DNA of 64,000 nt, taken from NCBI GenBank assembly GCA_025362585.1, contig JANYFR010000018.1, positions 38,895 through 102,894 on the forward strand, in the 5' to 3' direction. The stretch comes from Acidimicrobiales bacterium (lineage in GTDB: Bacteria > Actinomycetota > Acidimicrobiia > Acidimicrobiales > RAAP-2). The translations under genes and the position numbers were made by a program. The notes beneath the pieces are model-generated. The model saw only the letters and a program-made list of their open reading frames with translations, was not told the DNA's origin and ran no database searches. Shown here in pieces: positions 60,349 to 64,000 of this stretch. Position 1 is the stretch's first letter, and the number at the start of each line of letters is the position of its first letter.

Positions 60349-61971
60349 ATGGACCTGCATTTCGCGACCGCCTGGGAACATGTGGCCGATACGGTCCCCG
60401 AGCTCGACGCCGTGGTGCACGGTCGACGTCGCTTGACGTACGGAGCGTTCGACGAGTGCGCCGCCCGGTTCGCGGCAGCGCTGGAGGACGCGGGGGTTGG
60501 CGTGGGTGGCAAGGTCGCCCTGTTCCTCTACAACGGCCCGGAGTACCTGATTGCTCAGTACGGCTCATTCAAGCACCGCGCGGTCCCGATCAACGTGAAC
60601 TACCGCTACCTCGGCGACGAACTGGTCTACCTCCTCGAGAACTGCGACGCCGAAGTACTGGTGTTCCATCGCTCACTCGCCCCCCGTGTCGCCGGCGTGT
60701 CCGCTCGGCTTCCTCGATTGCGTCTGCTGGTTGAGGTGGACGACGGCGGCGCGCACCTCGACGAATCCGTGGACTTCGACGAGCTCGTAGCGGCCCACGA
60801 ACCCCAGGAGCGCAAGGAGCGCTCGCGCGACGACCTCTACATGCTCTACACCGGGGGAACTACCGGCAATCCCAAAGGCGTGATGTTCCACCAAGGCGAC
60901 TTTGTCGAGCGACTGTACGGCGCCTTCGCGACGTTCGGGTTGCAGTCCCCACTTCCTACGAGCGCCGAGCACGTAATCTCCCTCGTTCGAGAGGTGCGCG
61001 CCCTGGGCCCAGTGGTCTCGGTCGCCTGTTGCCCCTTGATGCACGGCACCGCCATGTGGCTCTCGGCGATGCGGGCGCTTCTCTCGGGCGGGACCGTCGT
61101 CCTACTGGAGCACCGTACGTTCGACCCTCACGAAGTCTGGTCAACGTGCCAGCGTGAGGGTGCCAACGAGGTCGTGATCGTGGGCGACGCCTTCGCTCGA
61201 CCGATGTTGCGCGCTCTCGTGGAGCGCGAGTCCGCCGGTCGCCCGTACGACACGTCGGGCGTGCGCACCATCGTGTCGTCGGGCGCGATCTGGAGTGCCG
61301 AAATCAAGGATCAGCTCCGATCGCGTCTGACGGCTCAACTGATCGACGCCCTGGGTTCGACCGAGGCTGGCAGTGTGGGCGTGAGCGTCGCGAGCGCCGA
61401 CGCCCGGGCCGAGACCGCCAAGTTCTTTTTTGCGCCGACCACCCGAGTGATCACCGAGGACGACCGCGACGTGGCGCCAGGTTCGGGAGTGGCCGGTCGG
61501 CTCGTAAGTCAGAACGCCGCATTCGGCTACTACAAGGACGACGTGAAATCCCGTGCCACCTTCGTAGAGCTCGACGGTCGCACTTTCGTGATTACTGGTG
61601 ACTGGGCGACCGTGGGGATCGACGGTGAGATTGCCCTGCTGGGGCGAGGTTCGATGTGCATCAACTCGGGCGGGGAGAAGATCTTTGCCGAGGAGGTCGA
61701 GGAGGCCATCAAGCGCCACCCGGGTGTTGACGACTGTCAAGTAGTCGCACTGGCGGACGAGCGGTTCGGGCAGCGGGTCGTCGCCGTGGCGTCGTCATCC
61801 ACGCTCGACGCGTCGAGTGGCGACGCGATTCGTGAGTGGCTGCGCTCCTCGCTCGCGCATTACAAGATTCCTCGCACTATCACCATCCTCGACACCCTCC
61901 AACGCTCCCCCAATGGCAAGGCTGACTACGCGTGGGCGAGGGAAGCGGCCCTCGCGCACGGCGGCCAGTAG
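60349..61971 (+). CDS. Acyl-CoA synthetase (AMP-forming), FadD-like
   Basis: A 540-residue ANL-superfamily ligase that activates a carboxylic acid as acyl-AMP and then acyl-CoA. Motif A3/P-loop is YMLYTGGTTGNPKGVMF, motif A5 is IDALGSTEAG and motif A7 is FVITGDWATVGIDGEIALLGRGSMCINSGGEKIF. The C-terminal lysine is in RSPNGKADYAWAR. The acid could be a fatty acid, or a degradation product linked to the preceding hydrolase. GGGGGAGC precedes the ATG. Confidence 0.9.
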   Translation: MDLHFATAWEHVADTVPELDAVVHGRRRLTYGAFDECAARFAAALEDAGVGVGGKVALFLYNGPEYLIAQYGSFKHRAVPINVNYRYLGDELVYLLENCDAEVLVFHRSLAPRVAGVSARLPRLRLLVEVDDGGAHLDESVDFDELVAAHEPQERKERSRDDLYMLYTGGTTGNPKGVMFHQGDFVERLYGAFATFGLQSPLPTSAEHVISLVREVRALGPVVSVACCPLMHGTAMWLSAMRALLSGGTVVLLEHRTFDPHEVWSTCQREGANEVVIVGDAFARPMLRALVERESAGRPYDTSGVRTIVSSGAIWSAEIKDQLRSRLTAQLIDALGSTEAGSVGVSVASADARAETAKFFFAPTTRVITEDDRDVAPGSGVAGRLVSQNAAFGYYKDDVKSRATFVELDGRTFVITGDWATVGIDGEIALLGRGSMCINSGGEKIFAEEVEEAIKRHPGVDDCQVVALADERFGQRVVAVASSSTLDASSGDAIREWLRSSLAHYKIPRTITILDTLQRSPNGKADYAWAREAALAHGGQ

Positions 61972-62474
61972 CGGCACTTGGCGAATCGGCGGCGCTGCGT
62001 GTTGCGATCACACGGCGCTGGCGTGGCGTCCCTAACGGCGAGTCGGCGAGGGCGTGACGGCACGCCACTGGCGATTTGTTGAGGTAGTGCCGGACAACTC
62101 CGCCATCGTGCTGTCAACATGAACGACTGACAAGAGAACCACCCACGACTTCTAATGAAGTTGGGTGTGGCCCGAGTTGGTCGTGTGAGGTCTGTACCTT
62201 TTGCAAGAATGGGGCAACTCGTCAGTATCGCCGAATTAACGACGCCGCCTGCTGTTTGGAACACCCTAAAAACCCTTTGATTCACTGCAAAGATGGGACG
62301 GCGCACCACTTTGGTCCGTGCCCGGTAGAGTGACAACCCCTCCGCGTTAACAATACTGACGTGGCTACCGGTTGGGTCCCTCATTGTAGGTCCTGATCAT
62401 TAGGCCCTTCGTCTGCGGCGGGCAACCTAGGCATCGCCACTGGGGCGGTGCACGTAACCAAGCGAGGTCCCTCA
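61972..62474. other. 503-bp spacer of lower G+C, no gene identified
   Basis: The stretch 62080-62400 is visibly richer in A and T than the coding regions. The minus frame 61926-62384 overlaps the end of the acyl-CoA synthetase and has no protein character I recognise. It could be the eroded remains of a mobile element or gene, but I find no terminal repeats or transposase motif. It must contain the promoter of the lysozyme-like gene. Confidence 0.45.
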
Positions 62475-63095
62475 GTGCCCAGCCCGCACTATCGATCAAC
62501 CGGCGTCAACTCGAAGCTGCCCTGGCTCGCCCGGAGTCGCACCATTGCCTTCGTCGTGGCGGCGGTCGCCGTCACGATCACAATGCCGGGAAGCGGGCGC
62601 GCTCACGGACCGGTACCGGTCGAGACTGGGTCCCACACCACCATCGTGGCGGCCAGTCAGGCCGGCGCCGGATGGCTCGCGAGTCACCTTCGTGTGACTC
62701 TGGTGTCCCTGCCCGTGTTGAAGGTTCACCACGAAGCCGCGCGGGTCGTGGCTCGGCCGCTCTCCTACCTCGTCTCGCCGGCACGAACGAACGCCTACGT
62801 TGTCTCTCTAATCCATTCGACGTTCCCGCGAACGGCCTGGCGTGACGCTGAGGCCGTTGCCTGGTGCGAGTCCAAATACCGTCCGTTGGACATTGCCTAT
62901 GACAGCAACGGTACTCATGACCGTGGAGTTTTCCAACTGAACGACGGGGGGACTGAGCAGTACCTCCTGGAGCGCCTCGGTCTAAACCCCAACAACCTCA
63001 GTTTGGCGTTCAACCCGGTGCTCAACATTCGAGCGGCCGCCCTGTTGTTCGCTCGCGACGGTTGGAGTCAGTGGTCCTGCGCGTCAGCTTTGTAG
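62475..63095 (+). CDS. Secreted lysozyme-like (transglycosylase) protein
   Basis: A 206-residue exported protein. I use the GTG at 62475, which has GAGG seven bases upstream, instead of the GTG at 62448. A signal peptide or anchor spans about 18-44 (TIAFVVAAVAVTITMPGSGRAHG). The C-terminal 80 residues are lysozyme-like: AEAVAWCESKYRPLDIAYDSNGTHDRGVFQLNDGGTEQYL has the catalytic glutamate (CES) and the Gly-x-FQL element of SLT/Rpf-type domains, and it ends FNPVLNIRAAALLFARDGWSQWSCAS. It probably cleaves peptidoglycan strands outside the cell. Confidence 0.83.
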   Translation: MPSPHYRSTGVNSKLPWLARSRTIAFVVAAVAVTITMPGSGRAHGPVPVETGSHTTIVAASQAGAGWLASHLRVTLVSLPVLKVHHEAARVVARPLSYLVSPARTNAYVVSLIHSTFPRTAWRDAEAVAWCESKYRPLDIAYDSNGTHDRGVFQLNDGGTEQYLLERLGLNPNNLSLAFNPVLNIRAAALLFARDGWSQWSCASAL

Positions 63096-63331
63096 AAACC
63101 GCGGCGCGCAGCCTCGGCGTTGGGACGCCCCCAGACATTGATTGCGTAACGTTGGCCGTTGCGCCACGATGAAGTATTCGTGAAATATCGCATTGAAATT
63201 GAAGACGTGACGAACGGGTGCATGATTGATAGATTCGACGCGCCAATTGTCTGGCGAGAACGCTGCGACTGACGGTCAGTGACGCCGGCACCCGGACGGA
63301 CGGATTGCGTCAGCGATCGATGCCCCAGTGT

Positions 63332-63937
63332 TCAGATATGGCGAAACAATCGTTCCGGCGTAGTCGTCGCGACGTCGCGAATGTGGATGTAGCCCGATGG
63401 CTGCGAGAAGGGAACCCAGCCGCTGCTCGTGAAGCCCCCGCTTCCCCCGTTGTAGTTGTCGGCTACTAAGTAAACGGTGCCGTTCGTCCAGTTGATCCGC
63501 GCGACGTAAGCAACGTGTCCCATCGCGCCACCGGCGTACCAGGCAATCGAACCGACCGCCGGGGTTGACGTCGTCACTGCGCCAAGAGATTGGCCCCATT
63601 GGTCGGCGTAGCCCCACGAATGGCCAGGGTCGGCCAGTCCGTTGTGGGCGAGCATCCATGCCGCGTAGAGGGTGCAATTGTGTGGGGGAGTGCCAATGCC
63701 GCCCTTGGTGCTCGATCCGTAATATTTGAAGGCCCAGTTGCTGTTCATCGAGGTCGCGTTGTAGCCATCAATCACGCAACGGTAAGCGGCGCTTTTGCAC
63801 CCCGTGGCGGCGTGAGCCAAGTTGACGGGCATGAGGACCGTCGTGACGAAGAGCGCGCCAAGTCCCCAGACGACGACGAGTGTCGAAAGAAGCGATGCGC
63901 GAGGCCTCTTGGCGCGCACTGATTGAGTGATCGCCAA
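63332..63937 (-). CDS. Secreted CHAP-domain protein
   Basis: A 201-residue exported protein starting with TTG at 63937, behind AGGGGAT. The signal peptide is about residues 15-43 (LLSTLVVVWGLGALFVTTVLMPVNLAHA). The CHAP domain has the catalytic cysteine in PPHNCTLYAAWMLAHNG, then WGYADQWGQSLGAVTTSTPAVGSIAWYAGGAMGHVAYVARIN with the catalytic histidine. CHAP enzymes are amidases or endopeptidases acting on peptidoglycan. It converges on the lysozyme-like gene with a 236-bp spacer, so the pair may cooperate in wall turnover (inference). Confidence 0.85.
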   Translation of the reverse strand: MAITQSVRAKRPRASLLSTLVVVWGLGALFVTTVLMPVNLAHAATGCKSAAYRCVIDGYNATSMNSNWAFKYYGSSTKGGIGTPPHNCTLYAAWMLAHNGLADPGHSWGYADQWGQSLGAVTTSTPAVGSIAWYAGGAMGHVAYVARINWTNGTVYLVADNYNGGSGGFTSSGWVPFSQPSGYIHIRDVATTTPERLFRHI

Positions 63938-64000
63938 TGGATCCCCTGTCGTGATGCTTCACGGACCGTAGCACTGAGCGGGAAATCATTCAAATAGAAC

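Noticed and set aside
61926-62384. 152-residue minus-strand ORF in the low-G+C spacer
   Set aside because: Overlaps the acyl-CoA synthetase end, has no recognisable domain and no convincing start; possible remnant only.
1-64000. CRISPR arrays, tRNA, rRNA, prophage and intact insertion sequences
   Set aside because: I looked for regular short repeats, cloverleaf-like segments in spacers, and transposase or integrase motifs and saw none. A tRNA scan and profile search could still find something I missed by eye.

Overview
The window is a chromosomal replication-origin region of a high-GC Gram-positive bacterium. The core gene order, from CCA-adding enzyme, DUF6049 and MurJ through TrxB/TrxA, a CwlM-like protein, ParB/ParA, RsmG, Jag, YidC, YidD, RnpA and RpmH to DnaA, DnaN, RecF, DciA (DUF721), GyrB and GyrA, is the order known from Mycobacterium and other Actinomycetota. 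The block dnaB, rplI, rpsR, ssb, rpsF, DUF5318, PadR and ino1 is also collinear with the mycobacterial origin flank. Neighbouring families (secreted repeat proteins, DUF6629, many leaderless-looking starts) suggest a deep actinobacterial lineage such as Acidimicrobiia. The lineage is an inference; no rRNA gene is present to settle it.

Left arm (1-16 kb): the end of a sugar-polymer gene pair (a partial CDS missed by the ORF track plus a GT4 glycosyltransferase), a small iron-permease-like protein, a complete potA-potD-potB-potC polyamine-type ABC importer, a secreted eight-repeat propeller-like protein, an acetamidase/formamidase, a frameshifted response-regulator remnant, a PrxQ/Bcp peroxiredoxin, a branched-chain-type 2-oxoacid dehydrogenase operon (E1 alpha, E1 beta, E2, no E3), an MFS exporter and RlmN.

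Origin-proximal left side (16-38 kb): an SDR, dnaB, the rpsF-ssb-rpsR-rplI operon with a candidate S6:S18 autoregulatory hairpin, panB with a DUF5318 gene, PadR-ino1, then cca, DUF6049, murJ, degV, trxB-trxA, a catalytically degenerate amidase (CwlM-like) and parAB. The spacer between parA and rsmG carries four perfect parS sites, three of them exactly 298 bp apart. The rsmG-jag-yidC-yidD-rnpA-rpmH operon follows.

Origin and right side (38-47 kb): dnaA has a perfect DnaA box in its leader. The dnaA-dnaN spacer has several imperfect DnaA boxes and four TAG trinucleotides next to one of them, resembling a DnaA-trio unwinding element. dnaN, recF, dciA, gyrB and gyrA run away from the origin.

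Right arm (47-64 kb): an ABC-F ATPase, two membrane proteins, an ECF sigma factor with a membrane partner, an NAD-dependent epimerase, and a structured spacer before a radical SAM/SPASM gene. A 2-hydroxyacid oxidation pair (GlcD-like FAD oxidase and LldD-like FMN oxidase) follows, separated by a LuxR-type pseudogene. Then come an epoxide-hydrolase-like enzyme, an acyl-CoA synthetase, and two convergent secreted wall-active proteins (lysozyme-like and CHAP).

I see no CRISPR array, prophage, intact insertion sequence, tRNA or rRNA. The most unusual points are the equally spaced parS array, the oriC elements, the tailed bS18, the pseudo-amidase and the two regulator pseudogenes.
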